The notes beneath the pieces were generated by a model. The model had not been told where the DNA came from. It ran no database searches and saw only the letters and a program-made list of their open reading frames with translations. Both the position numbers and the translations under genes were made by a program. Source: Enorma phocaeensis (GTDB lineage: Bacteria > Actinomycetota > Coriobacteriia > Coriobacteriales > Coriobacteriaceae). From it: a DNA stretch of 64,000 nucleotides. The stretch is taken from the NCBI RefSeq assembly GCF_016901575.1, contig NZ_JACJKQ010000011.1, positions 1 to 64,000 of the forward strand, written 5' to 3'. Below are positions 6,386 through 15,000 of the stretch, in pieces (position 1 is the first letter of the stretch; each line of letters starts with the position of its first letter).

Positions 6386-6629
6386 TTGCCACCAGTCAAC
6401 CAAGGGGCCCAGATCGGGCAACGTTGCCAATCCCCGGTGAAGCCCATGCGCCCCAGCCCGTCCTCGTTCAGCGGCCTGCAAAGCGTTATCTGGCCCAGCG
6501 ACTCGTTTGGTTTTGGGCGGACTGTCGGTAACATGAGGATCAGCATCGACAAAGGAAGCTTCGATCAACTTCTTTAGAGCCGTCTCGGGGTGGGTCGACC
6601 ACTTCGGGCAAGTACGCAAGGAGGCGCCC
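6386..6629. other. Intergenic stretch without a recognisable gene
   Basis: Both strands have modest open frames, the longest on the minus strand (6347-6658), but none has a convincing start or coding character. It may hold further decayed sequence after the YccF remnant. Confidence 0.5.
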
Positions 6630-7385
6630 ATGTCGCTCGTTCGTCTGTCAGAGCGCATATCCTATCTCCCGCACGTCGAGGAGCTTGACCGTCCCGTGCT
6701 GGCGCTCGTGCGCGGGGACCGCCTCGCCCTCGCCGTCGACGCGGGCTACTCGCCGCGCCACGTCGAGGACTTCTACCGCGAGCTCGTCTCGGCGGGCCTC
6801 CCGCTGCCCGACCTCACCGCGCTCACGCACTGGCACTGGGACCACAGCTTTGGCATGGGCGCCGTGGCAGGTCTCACGGTCGCCCGGAAAGAGACGAACG
6901 AGCATCTGCTCGAGGCGCGTGGGATTCTCTTGGACCCGGCCGACCCGCGTCGTGCGGACATCCGCTCGGCCCAGGGCTTTGCCGAGGAGTTTCCGCCCGG
7001 GGAGGACCCCGCCGTCGTGACCGCCGACCTCGAGTTCGAGGGCGAGCTCGAGGTCGACCTCGGCGGCGTGACGGCCCGCCTGATTGCCACGGACGCGCCC
7101 CACACCAACGACTCGACGCTCGTCTACGTCCCCGAGGAGCGCACCCTCTTCGTGGGCGACTGTTTCTGCGAGGACTACGACTCCGGCGACGACCCGTCCG
7201 TCTGCCGCCTCGACCCCGCGCGGCTGCGCGCGCTTCTCGCCACGATAGAGGGCCTGGACCCGGCACCGGAGACCTTCGTCATCGGCCACTGCCCGCCGGA
7301 GGGACCGGACGAGTTCCTCGGGTACCTGCACGAGCTGCTGCAGCCGGCCCCGGGGGAGGGAGGAACACATGCCAGCGCTTCGTGA
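6630..7385 (+). CDS. Metallo-beta-lactamase-fold hydrolase
   Basis: This 251-residue protein carries the zinc-binding signature THWHWDHSFGMG (about residue 67). It also has a later DAPHTNDSTLVYVP and VGDCFCEDYDSGD, and a C-terminal GHCPPEG. These supply the His/Asp ligands of the MBL fold. Substrates of this broad superfamily include thioesters, nucleic acids and cyclic nucleotides, and the sequence does not decide between them. AAGGAGGCGCCC precedes the ATG. Its last 17 bases overlap the start of the ADP-ribosylglycohydrolase gene, so the two are co-translated. It may act in the same ADP-ribose-related process. Confidence 0.85.
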   Translation: MSLVRLSERISYLPHVEELDRPVLALVRGDRLALAVDAGYSPRHVEDFYRELVSAGLPLPDLTALTHWHWDHSFGMGAVAGLTVARKETNEHLLEARGILLDPADPRRADIRSAQGFAEEFPPGEDPAVVTADLEFEGELEVDLGGVTARLIATDAPHTNDSTLVYVPEERTLFVGDCFCEDYDSGDDPSVCRLDPARLRALLATIEGLDPAPETFVIGHCPPEGPDEFLGYLHELLQPAPGEGGTHASAS

Positions 7386-8157
7386 CGCGATCTATGGCCT
7401 TGCCGTGGGCGACGCGCTCGGCGTGCCGTATGAGTTCCGCCCGCGGGGGACCTTCACCTGCACGGGGATGGTCGGCCACGGCACGCACGGCAGGCCGGCG
7501 GGCACCTGGTCGGACGACACGAGCATGACGCTCGCCACCTGCGACAGCATCCGGGCGTGCGGGCGCGTGGACACAGGTGATATGCTCTCGAGGTTCCGTG
7601 CGTGGATCGAGGACGGCGCCTACGCCATCGACGGCGTGGTCTTTGACTACGGCAACACCACGGCCCGCGCGCTCGCCGCCGGCACGGGCTGTGCGGGCGA
7701 GCGCGACAACGGCAACGGCTCGCTCATGCGCATCGCGCCGCTCGCCTTCACGGATGCCACGGACGACGAGGTCCGCGCGGTCTCGGCCATCACGCACGCG
7801 CATCCCGTCTCAACCGGTGCCTGCGTGGACATGGTGCACGTGATGCGCGCGCTCGCAGCCGGCGCCTCGCCGGCGGAGGCGATTCCGGACCTCGAGGTCC
7901 TTCTCGCCGCCAGCGAGAAGGACCTCCGCTCCGGAGGCTTCGTGCGGGACACGTACTGCGCCGCGCTCTGGTGCCTTGCGGTCTCGGGGTCCTACGAGGA
8001 GTGCGTGCTGCGCGCGGTCAACCTCGGGGACGACACGGACACCACGGCGGCCGTTGCCGGCGCGCTCGCGGGCATCGCCTACGGCGTCGAGGGGATCCCG
8101 GGCGGGTGGCTCTCAGGGCTTCGGGGAAAAGACATCATCGAGCGCTGCCTGTTCTAG
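7369..8157 (+). CDS. ADP-ribosylglycohydrolase family protein
   Basis: The 262-residue protein has the family marks in order: IYGLAVGDALGVPYEF near the start, TWSDDTSMTLA at about residue 45, and NLGDDTDTTAAVAGALAG near residue 220. The acidic residues in these motifs bind the two magnesium ions in DraG/ARH enzymes, which remove ADP-ribose from proteins or other acceptors. GGAGGAACAC precedes the ATG, inside the end of the MBL gene. Together with the macro-domain gene at 4161 it gives the region two candidate ADP-ribose-reversing enzymes. No ADP-ribosyltransferase is visible. Its target is unknown. Confidence 0.88.
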   Translation: MPALRDAIYGLAVGDALGVPYEFRPRGTFTCTGMVGHGTHGRPAGTWSDDTSMTLATCDSIRACGRVDTGDMLSRFRAWIEDGAYAIDGVVFDYGNTTARALAAGTGCAGERDNGNGSLMRIAPLAFTDATDDEVRAVSAITHAHPVSTGACVDMVHVMRALAAGASPAEAIPDLEVLLAASEKDLRSGGFVRDTYCAALWCLAVSGSYEECVLRAVNLGDDTDTTAAVAGALAGIAYGVEGIPGGWLSGLRGKDIIERCLF

Positions 8158-8293
8158 GGCCGCCGCGCCACGCCGTCATTAGCTCGGAGCTAATGAATCC
8201 TTCTTCTCAAATCCCTATGCTGAGCGTGTCGGATAGCAGGGAGAAGCTCGCCTGAAGTGCCAGGAGCTTCTTGGAAGAGAGGAAGCGGTCGTA

Positions 8294-9031
8294 ATGTCTG
8301 ACGCTGCACAGCAGCCGCGCTCGGCGGCAGCGATTGTCGGCTTGGTTCTCGGCATCATCGCAATCATCATCTCGTGGGTTCCCATCGTGAACAACTTCGC
8401 CTTCATCGTCGGGGCCGTGGGCCTGGTCTTCTCGGTCGTCGCCATGGTGGGAACCATGCGCAAGAAGAAGGCGGGCAAGGGGCTGGCAATTGCCGCCCTG
8501 GTGGCCAACATCGTCTCGATCGCCATCGTGCTGGGGACGCAGAGCATGTATGGCGCCGCAATCGACGACGCGCTTGATGCGCCGGCTGCGAGCACCGCGA
8601 CGGCTCTGGGCGATGATGCCGACGCCGAGGCTCCCGCCACCTCGGACGTGGGGGACGCTCAGGAGTTCACGAACCTCGCCGTAGGGACGTCCGTGGAGCT
8701 CGAGAACGGCCTTTCGGTGACGGTCGACGCGGTCCAGACGGGACTTGTCAACTATGACGGGTCCTCGGTGGTCGGCATCCAGGTGACCTACGTGAACAAC
8801 GGCGACGCCGGCGCCGACTATAACTCGTATGACTGGAAGGGCCAGGACGGCCAGGGCGCCCAGGAGTCGAGCACCTACTATGCCGACGGCACCAACGAGC
8901 TCTCCTACGGCACCCTCGACGCCGGCGGCAGCGTGACGGGCAACATCTATTTCGCCGGCGATACGGTGATGGCGCTCTACTTTGGCAACGTGTTTGCAGA
9001 TTCCCCCGCGGCAAGCTGGGCGATCGCGTAG
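8294..9031 (+). CDS. Membrane protein with DUF4190-like N-terminus and DUF4352-like exported domain
   Basis: The 245-residue product starts with a short polar segment and three hydrophobic stretches (AIVGLVLGIIAIIISWVPIV, FIVGAVGLVFSVVAMVG, GLAIAALVANIVSIAIVLG). An Ala/Asp-rich linker follows. A C-terminal beta-rich domain begins about residue 115 (FTNLAVGTSVELENGLSVTV). This fits a DUF4190-type anchor joined to a telokin-like DUF4352 domain outside the membrane. The function is unknown in such proteins. The ATG is preceded by AGAGAGGAAG with long spacing. It is followed by a hairpin at 9086-9122. Confidence 0.7.
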   Translation: MSDAAQQPRSAAAIVGLVLGIIAIIISWVPIVNNFAFIVGAVGLVFSVVAMVGTMRKKKAGKGLAIAALVANIVSIAIVLGTQSMYGAAIDDALDAPAASTATALGDDADAEAPATSDVGDAQEFTNLAVGTSVELENGLSVTVDAVQTGLVNYDGSSVVGIQVTYVNNGDAGADYNSYDWKGQDGQGAQESSTYYADGTNELSYGTLDAGGSVTGNIYFAGDTVMALYFGNVFADSPAASWAIA

Positions 9032-9085
9032 CATCATGCCGCGCAGAAAGGCGGGCTCGGCGCATCCGCATAGCGAGGACAGAAA

Positions 9086-9122
9086 CCGTGACCGAGCGCG
9101 AGAGACGCGCGCCCGGTCACGG
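9086..9122. terminator. Strong hairpin without a T-run
   Basis: CCGTGACCG (9086-9094) pairs with CGGTCACGG (9114-9122), with an additional inner GCGCG/CGCGC. It lies downstream of the DUF4190 gene and may end its transcript, but there is no downstream U-tract. Confidence 0.45.
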
Positions 9123-9140
9123 GTGCGCAAGAGGAACCGG

Positions 9141-9155
9141 TTGGATACCATAGGC
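9141..9155 (+). promoter_or_regulatory. Promoter motif shared with the kinase gene, copy 1
   Basis: TTGGATACCATAGGC here matches TTTGATACCATGGGC at 9748-9762 in 13 of 15 positions. Each copy lies just before one of two neighbouring regulatory genes. It is probably an extended -10 element or a regulator site. Confidence 0.45.
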
Positions 9156-9196
9156 AGAGAGAGACGATGCGTTCTTTTGGCACGGGGAGGTGGACG

Positions 9197-9655
9197 ATGG
9201 GGCGCGACGCAGCGGGGGAGGGACCCCGGTCGGATGAGGAGCCCTTGACCGACGAGCTTCTGCGGGAGCTCATCTCCTCGCCGACGCCGATCGACTTCAC
9301 CGATGCCCACAACATCACGCACCGCAGCCTTTCGGACTACCTCAACCGGCTGCTGGAAGCCAAGGGGCTCCGCCGCGCCGACGTCGTTCGGGCGGCGGGC
9401 ATCAACGAGACCTTCGGCTACCAGATCTTCAAGGGCCAGCGCAATCCCTCGCGCGACAAGGTGCTGCAGCTCGCGCTGGCCATGGGATGCGACCTCACCG
9501 AGACGAACCGCCTGCTCAAGGCCGCCGGCGTCAACGAGCTGTACTGCAAGGACCGCCGCGACGCCATCATTCTGTTCTGCATCGACCGTGGGCTTGGGCT
9601 GCAGCAGGTCGACGAGCAGCTCTATCGCTTCCACGAGGACACGCTCGGGTCTTAG
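9197..9655 (+). CDS. XRE-type helix-turn-helix protein
   Basis: The 152-residue protein has an HTH region at about residues 40-100 (LNRLLEAKGLRRADVVRAAG, TFGYQIFKGQRNPSRDKVLQ). A conserved tail follows with TETNRLLKAAGV, RRDAIILFCIDRGLGL and QLYRFHEDTLGS. This tail layout repeats the C-terminus of the macro-domain protein at 4161. I chose ATG 9197, which follows GGGGAGGTGG at good spacing. ATG 9167 would add ten residues and cannot be excluded, because it lies 12 bases after the shared promoter motif. It likely regulates genes here, perhaps as partner or substrate of the adjacent kinase. Confidence 0.75.
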   Translation: MGRDAAGEGPRSDEEPLTDELLRELISSPTPIDFTDAHNITHRSLSDYLNRLLEAKGLRRADVVRAAGINETFGYQIFKGQRNPSRDKVLQLALAMGCDLTETNRLLKAAGVNELYCKDRRDAIILFCIDRGLGLQQVDEQLYRFHEDTLGS

Positions 9656-9747
9656 CGCCGCGGCGCTTCGCGTGCCGCGCTCGCCCGCGGCCGCCCCAAG
9701 GTCGGCCGAGCCTCCCAGGCCATGCCCCGGCATCGGTGTCCTCGCCG

Positions 9748-9762
9748 TTTGATACCATGGGC
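9748..9762 (+). promoter_or_regulatory. Promoter motif shared with the HTH gene, copy 2
   Basis: TTTGATACCATGGGC ends two bases before the kinase ATG at 9765, and no ribosome binding site lies between. If this is a -10 region, the kinase mRNA would be leaderless or nearly so. Confidence 0.45.
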
Positions 9763-9764
9763 TC

Positions 9765-11078
9765 ATGGATACGAATGACCCCACATACCACAGCCCGGGC
9801 GACGACGTCGAGCAGGAACTCGACGCCTACCTCGAGGCGCTGCGCCGCGACGATTGCTATCGGGTGCTGCGCAGGCTCAGCCGCTCGAGCGACCCGGCGT
9901 GTGGAACAACCGAGCTCGTTGCGTTCGAAGGCGTCAACGGCGCCAGCATGGGGCCGTTCGTGCGCAAGCGTCTGCCGCGGTGCCAAGGGCTGGGCGACGT
10001 CTACGAGGAGCTCTATCGACGCGAGCGCGCGGGCGACCATCTGCAGCATCTGCCGCGCGTTATCGACTGCTATAAGACCGCCTCCGAGCTCGTCGTGGTG
10101 CTGGAGTATGTTCCGGGCGAGACGCTTGATGGCTACGTCGCCCGCGAGGGCGCATCGACGGAGCTTGCTGCGCGGGTCATGCCGAGGCTGTGCGAAGCGG
10201 TCGCGGAGCTGCACGGGTCGACCCCGCCTGTCATCCATCGCGATATCAAGCCACAAAACATCGTGGTGTCGCCGCATGCCGTGACGCTGATCGATCTGGG
10301 CATCGCGCGCAGGCATCGCGCGGACGCTCGCGCCGACACCGTCCGGTTGGGGACGCGCGCCTATGCGCCACCCGAGCAGTTCGGCTTTGGCCAGACCGAC
10401 GTGCGCAGCGATGTCTATGCGCTGGGCATGGTGCTGTGGTTTTGTCTCACGGGGAAGGAGCCTCAAGGCCAGCCGACCGCAGAGGCGCTCTCCGCCGCCG
10501 GCGTGCCCGGAAAGCTTGCGCGCGTGGTCTTGGTCGCATGCTCGTTCGACCCGAGCGACCGGTACCCGAGCGCCCTCGCCATGCGCGACGCCGTTATGGG
10601 TGCGCTGGCAAAGGGGGAGGGGCCATCGTCTTGTGGCGCACGTGCGCCACGCCGGGCGCTTGGCGATGTCGCGGCCACGGCCTCGGCTGCCGGTCCGGCG
10701 CATGCCGCAGGCGTCCCGACGCCGCCGGAGACGGGCTCGGCGCGTTCGTCACGGCGCGGGGTGCGCGCCGGCAGGCTTCGCAACGCCTTCCTCATCGCGT
10801 TGTGCGTGCTGCTGCTTCCGGCGCTGGCGGATGCGGTTCAGCACCCGACGGGCAACAACGTCGGACAGCCCATGTGGTACCTCGTCGTGCTCGCGTTTGG
10901 CTTCATCTATCCCGCCTGCGTCGGGGGCGCCTACCTCGCCCTCGACAAGCGCCGGCTCTATGCCCGCTTCCCCGCGATTGCATCTCGTACCTGGAAAGAC
11001 GATCTCAAGGTCTACGGCATCGGCCTGCTCGTTCTTTTTGCCGTGGTCGTCGCGTGCAACGTCGCCACCCAGTCTTGA
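9765..11078 (+). CDS. Membrane-anchored Ser/Thr protein kinase
   Basis: The 437-residue protein is a Hanks-type kinase. VVVLEYVPGETLDGY is the hinge, VIHRDIKPQNIVV the catalytic loop, LIDLGIARRH the metal-binding loop (DLG instead of DFG) and GTRAYAPPEQFG the activation-segment end. SDVYALGMVLWFCLTG completes the C-lobe. The glycine-rich loop near the N-terminus is poorly conserved (GVNGASMG). After an Ala/Pro-rich linker, three hydrophobic segments in the last ~105 residues anchor it in the membrane. No extracellular sensor domain (such as PASTA) is present. It sits directly downstream of the HTH gene and shares its promoter motif. Confidence 0.88.
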   Translation: MDTNDPTYHSPGDDVEQELDAYLEALRRDDCYRVLRRLSRSSDPACGTTELVAFEGVNGASMGPFVRKRLPRCQGLGDVYEELYRRERAGDHLQHLPRVIDCYKTASELVVVLEYVPGETLDGYVAREGASTELAARVMPRLCEAVAELHGSTPPVIHRDIKPQNIVVSPHAVTLIDLGIARRHRADARADTVRLGTRAYAPPEQFGFGQTDVRSDVYALGMVLWFCLTGKEPQGQPTAEALSAAGVPGKLARVVLVACSFDPSDRYPSALAMRDAVMGALAKGEGPSSCGARAPRRALGDVAATASAAGPAHAAGVPTPPETGSARSSRRGVRAGRLRNAFLIALCVLLLPALADAVQHPTGNNVGQPMWYLVVLAFGFIYPACVGGAYLALDKRRLYARFPAIASRTWKDDLKVYGIGLLVLFAVVVACNVATQS

Positions 11079-11661
11079 GAGGGCTCCGGTCGCACGCGTG
11101 TCCCGAAGGGTGTCGGCGCCGCCCGCCCGCATAGGGCGAGCCTTCGTTTCCGGGTGCTTGGCCGCTGGCGGCTTCGCACTCTAGGGGCTGCTGTCCAGGC
11201 AATATACAGCACACAGGGGAAATGCGGGCACATTTATGCATTGTTAATCGAGTGTCTAGAGCGGTTCATTTCGAATTTCACGTGGATCTGTGCAAAAAAT
11301 CGATTTGTCGGTCATCGGGCGCTTCGTAGAGCCTCCATGCATACGTGCGGAGGGCCTCTTCCGCCAATAAAGGGGGTTATAAAATTGAGCCTTGTCATGC
11401 ATACTGGCTTCCGGCGACCGACAAATCGATTTTTTGCACAAAATCATGCTTGCACGCGAGAAATGCTTTCAAGCAGGGGTTTCCCACTTCCAATCGTATT
11501 CATTTTAGGCCTGATAGTATGCAGTTTCCTCATCTTGGGGCAGCTCGCGGCGCGTAGCAGGCATTTCTGCCATGTCGCTCGACTGTGGCGCTTGTGACAA
11601 TCTGGTTCGCCTCGTTCGTTTCGGGAGTAGAATAGACGCTTATTGAGAAAAGGAGGAATCT
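11079..11661. other. Intergenic region with a long inverted repeat
   Basis: This 583-bp stretch has no convincing gene. It contains the inverted repeat described at 11289-11440 and a GTG-start ribosome binding site (AAGGAGGAAT) for the next gene at its end. A TAGAAT near 11628 may be the -10 of the dehydratase genes. Confidence 0.6.
11289..11440. repeat. Palindromic repeat family A, copy 1
   Basis: A 25-bp arm starting TGTGCAAAAAATCGATTTG (11289-11313) is repeated exactly, inverted, at 11416-11440. The 102 bp between the arms contain a weaker hairpin. Two more copies with the same arms lie at 27686-27754 and 27769-27837. Confidence 0.9.
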
Positions 11662-12663
11662 GTGTCACTGGAGTTTGGCCGGCGCGCCGATCTCGCCGAC
11701 GTACGCCGCGTGGGCATCCCCCGCGCGCTTCTGTATTATCGCTATGGTATCGCCTGGCGCACCTTCTTCGAGCAGCTGGGCTGCGAGGTCGTGCTCGATG
11801 CGCCCTCCGACCGCGCCACCCTTGAGACGGGGGACCACCTGTCGGTCGACGAGTGCTGCCTCGCCTCGAAGCTGTTCTTGGGGCATGTCTCCGCCCTGGT
11901 CGACGAGGGCGTCGACGCCGTGTTCGTGCCCAGCCTCATGAGCTATGGCCGCTTCGAGACGTTCTGCACCAAATTCCAGGCGCTGCCCGACCTTGCCGAG
12001 AACGCCTTCATCGTCGCGGGCAGGCGCGTCCGCGTGATCTCGTTCCGCATCGACGAGCCCAAGGGCGACGCCGAGGAGGACGCCTACCTTGGCCTCGCGG
12101 CGCGTTTCGGCGCCTCGCGCAAAGAGGCGAAGCGCGCCTACAAGGCCGCGGCAGACGCCCAGCGCGCCTACGACGCATCCATGGCGCGCGAGCAGGAAAA
12201 GCTCGTGAAGGGCCTCTCCAAGCTTCCGGAGGCCGAGCGTCCGCTCACGATCCTCATCGCCGCGCACCCCTATGTGAGCCACGACCCCTTCGTCGGCGGC
12301 GTCGTCGAGGACGCCCTGCGCGAGCAGGGGGCGTGCGTGCTGTTCGCCGACGAGACCGACCGCTCCCGCGCGCTCAAGCGCAGCTACGACTTCTCGCACT
12401 CCATTCCCTGGATCGTCAACCGCGAGCTCATCGGTTCGATTCTCATGCTGCACGAGCATATCGACGGCATCGTGCTCATGAGCGCCTATCCGTGCGGCCC
12501 CGACTCCATGTGCGACGACGCCATCGAGCGCTGCATCAAGGGCAAGCCCATCCTCACGCTGACCGTGGACGCCCAGGCGGGCACGGCCGGCGTGGAGACG
12601 CGCGTCGAGAGCTTCGTGGACATCCTTTCCTACCAGAAGAAGGGCGGGTACCTCAATGCGTAG
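11662..12663 (+). CDS. DUF2229-type component of a 2-hydroxyacyl-CoA dehydratase/activase system
   Basis: The 333-residue protein carries RVGIPRALLYYRYGIAWRTF near its start, DECCLASKLFLGH and later LMSAYPCGPDSMCDD. These cysteines could bind an iron-sulfur cluster. In many anaerobes these sequences form the middle of one ~1400-residue protein with two BadF/BcrA ATPase domains and a dehydratase-like part. Here they are separate genes. The start is GTG with AAGGAGGAATCT upstream. The last 8 bases overlap the next gene. The reaction is not established for this subfamily, so no substrate is claimed. Confidence 0.75.
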   Translation: MSLEFGRRADLADVRRVGIPRALLYYRYGIAWRTFFEQLGCEVVLDAPSDRATLETGDHLSVDECCLASKLFLGHVSALVDEGVDAVFVPSLMSYGRFETFCTKFQALPDLAENAFIVAGRRVRVISFRIDEPKGDAEEDAYLGLAARFGASRKEAKRAYKAAADAQRAYDASMAREQEKLVKGLSKLPEAERPLTILIAAHPYVSHDPFVGGVVEDALREQGACVLFADETDRSRALKRSYDFSHSIPWIVNRELIGSILMLHEHIDGIVLMSAYPCGPDSMCDDAIERCIKGKPILTLTVDAQAGTAGVETRVESFVDILSYQKKGGYLNA

Positions 12664-13867
12664 TTTCCAGTCGCAGCCCGAGCAGGGCGTCGGCGAGCCC
12701 CGCGTCAAGCGTCCCGCCGAGGAGCGCGGGCGCATCGTCATGCGCGAGGGCAAGCCGCGCCCGCTGTTCTTTACCGGCAAGCGCCCCAAGCGCGATCGTC
12801 ACTCGCGCCGCAAGGTGTCGTTCTTCCATTTCCGCAACTACGAGCCGGCGTTCAAGTACTTCACCGAGCAGGTGCTCGATGCCGACTTCGTGCCCACGCC
12901 CACCCCGACGCGCGCCACGATCAAGCGCGGCGAGGAGATGAGCGCCGACTACGTGTGCACGCCGTTCAAGCACATCATCGGTGACTACGCCGCGGCGCTC
13001 GAGCAGGGGGCGGACGTCCTCGTGCAGGTGACGGGCTTCTGCCGCCTCAACTATTACGGCGAGCTGCAGGAGATGATCCTGCGCGATGCGGGCTACACCG
13101 ACTTCCAGATGCTCAACTTCTCCTATGTGGCCTCGGGCAAGATGCGAGATTACATCGCGTACTGCAAAAAGGTGGTGAACCCCAACCTGTCGGTCGCCCA
13201 TGGGGTGAAAAACCTGCTCGGCGCCTACCGCATGGTCGAGCACATCGATGCGTTCAGGGACCGCTACCTGGCAAACGCCGGGTTCGAGGTCGAGCCGGGG
13301 TCCTTCCAGCGCGTGCGCAAGGAGTTCATCTCGTCCATGAACGCGGCGAAGACGAACTCCGACATCGAGGACGGGTTCCGTCGCTCCATGGACGCGCTCG
13401 ACGCGCTGGCGACCAAGAAGCCGGCGGACCCCGTGCGCGTGGGCATCGTGGGCGAGTACTACACCGCCCAGGACCCCACGAGCTGCCTCAACCTTGAGCA
13501 GAAGCTGCTGGACATGGGGGTGGAGCTTTCCAACGCCATGTCGATCTCGGCGTTCAACCTGCACTTCAACATCGATGCGGCGCAGGCGAGCATCTCCGAG
13601 TACAGCACCTACGACATGGGGCCGACCTCCACGTTCAACATCGCGGCGGCGAAGCGCTACGCCGAGGCCGGCTACGACGGCATCGTCCATATCAAGTCCG
13701 CCGGCTGCACGCCCGAGATCGACGTCATGCCGGTCCTGCAGCGCCTGTCGCGCGACTACCACGTACCGGTGCTGTTCCTCACCTTCGACACGCAGACCTC
13801 GGATGCCGGCTTGGACACGCGTCTCGAGGCCTTCTACGACATGATCGCCATGAAGAAGGTGCGCTAG
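12656..13867 (+). CDS. 2-hydroxyglutaryl-CoA dehydratase-like protein
   Basis: The 403-residue protein has an ~45-residue basic N-terminal extension, then SFFHFRNYEPAFKYF, DYVCTPFKHIIGDY, QVTGFCRLNYYGELQE and IKSAGCTPEIDVMP. It ends with FDTQTSDAGLDTRLEAFYDM. Conserved Cys residues in CTPF, GFCR and AGCTPE match cluster-binding positions of HgdB-like proteins. It overlaps the DUF2229 gene by 8 bp, so the two are probably subunits of one complex activated by the ATPase at 14044. The role could be dehydration of a hydroxyacyl-CoA or another difficult one-electron reduction. Confidence 0.75.
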   Translation: MRSFQSQPEQGVGEPRVKRPAEERGRIVMREGKPRPLFFTGKRPKRDRHSRRKVSFFHFRNYEPAFKYFTEQVLDADFVPTPTPTRATIKRGEEMSADYVCTPFKHIIGDYAAALEQGADVLVQVTGFCRLNYYGELQEMILRDAGYTDFQMLNFSYVASGKMRDYIAYCKKVVNPNLSVAHGVKNLLGAYRMVEHIDAFRDRYLANAGFEVEPGSFQRVRKEFISSMNAAKTNSDIEDGFRRSMDALDALATKKPADPVRVGIVGEYYTAQDPTSCLNLEQKLLDMGVELSNAMSISAFNLHFNIDAAQASISEYSTYDMGPTSTFNIAAAKRYAEAGYDGIVHIKSAGCTPEIDVMPVLQRLSRDYHVPVLFLTFDTQTSDAGLDTRLEAFYDMIAMKKVR

Positions 13868-14043
13868 GGGAGGCGTCGGCGCCGAAGGCTGCCGGGGCCG
13901 CGGGCGTTTCCGACGGCTGCCGCCCCCGGCATGGCCGGCGGGCGTCCGCGCCCGCAGCTCGGGCGGCGCTTCGAGGCGCTTGTTGCTCGCACACGACGCC
14001 GCGGCGCCGAGGCGCCGCGGATTTACGGGAAAGGTTTTTGCTC

Positions 14044-15000
14044 ATGAAGGCATATCTTGGCATCGATACGGGCTCGATTTCCACGAAGGGCGTGGTGATC
14101 GGACCAGACAAGAAGATCATCGCCCGCTCGTACCTCTGGACCGAGGGCGACCCCTCGGGCGCGGTCCGACGCGTGGTCGATGACCTCCGCTCGCAGATCG
14201 ACCTTGACGAGGTCGAGGTCATGTCCATCGGAACGACGGGCTCCGCCCGCCGCCTGGTGGGCGCCATGCTCGACGCCCAGGTGGTGAAAAACGAGATCAC
14301 CGCCCATGCGGTGGGCACCACCTTCTTGCATCCCGACGTCCGCACCATCCTCGAGATCGGCGGCCAGGACTCCAAGATCATCTGCATCGAGAACGGCATC
14401 GCCGTGGACTACGCCATGAACACGCTCTGCGCCGCGGGCACGGGCTCGTTCCTGTCGAGCCAGGCGCATCGCCTGGGCGTCGAGGTCGAGGAGTTTGGCG
14501 AGATCGCCCTCACCTCCGAGAAGCCGGCGAACATCGCCGCCCGCTGCACGGTGTTCGCCGAGAGCGACCTCGTGCACAAGCTGCAGGTCGGCTATGAGAA
14601 GAAGGACGTCATCGCCGGGCTGTGCCGCGCGGTCGCGACCAACTACCTCAACAACGTCGGCAAGGGCAAGAAGATCGAGAGCCCCGTGGTGTTCCAGGGC
14701 GGCGTCTCCAAGAACGTGGGCGTGGTCGACGCGTTTGAGAAGGCGCTGGGCAAGAAGGTCATCGTCGACCCCGACGGCCACCTCATGGGCTGCTTCGGCG
14801 CGGCGCTGCTGGCTGCCGATGCGCCGAAGATGCGCGACGAGCCGTTCCGCTTCGACATCGACGACTTCGAGTTCCGCACGCGCGAGGTGGTCTGCGGGCA
14901 TTGCGCAAACCACTGCGAGATCGTGTGCGTCTACCGCGACCAGGAGCTCATCGACTCCTGGGGCAACCGCTGCGACCGCGGCGCCATCAAGGTGCGCTAG
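14044..15000 (+). CDS. Acyl-CoA dehydratase activase (BadF/BcrA/HgdC-type ATPase)
   Basis: The 318-residue protein begins AYLGIDTGSISTKGVVIG, the phosphate-1 loop of ASKHA ATPases. It continues with IGTTGSARRL, LEIGGQDSKII, CAAGTGSFL and ARCTVFAESD. The Cys of CAAGTG and the Cys near ARCTV correspond to the 4Fe-4S bridge of HgdC. A second cysteine set (CGHCANHCEIVC) near the C-terminus is additional. Such activases use ATP to inject an electron into the dehydratase. ATG 14044 was chosen over an in-frame TTG at 14038. It lies 176 bp after the dehydratase gene. Confidence 0.85.
   Translation: MKAYLGIDTGSISTKGVVIGPDKKIIARSYLWTEGDPSGAVRRVVDDLRSQIDLDEVEVMSIGTTGSARRLVGAMLDAQVVKNEITAHAVGTTFLHPDVRTILEIGGQDSKIICIENGIAVDYAMNTLCAAGTGSFLSSQAHRLGVEVEEFGEIALTSEKPANIAARCTVFAESDLVHKLQVGYEKKDVIAGLCRAVATNYLNNVGKGKKIESPVVFQGGVSKNVGVVDAFEKALGKKVIVDPDGHLMGCFGAALLAADAPKMRDEPFRFDIDDFEFRTREVVCGHCANHCEIVCVYRDQELIDSWGNRCDRGAIKVR

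Noticed and set aside
6347-6658. 103-codon open frame on the minus strand
   Set aside because: No ribosome binding site, low-complexity composition and no recognisable motif; it overlaps the start of the MBL gene.
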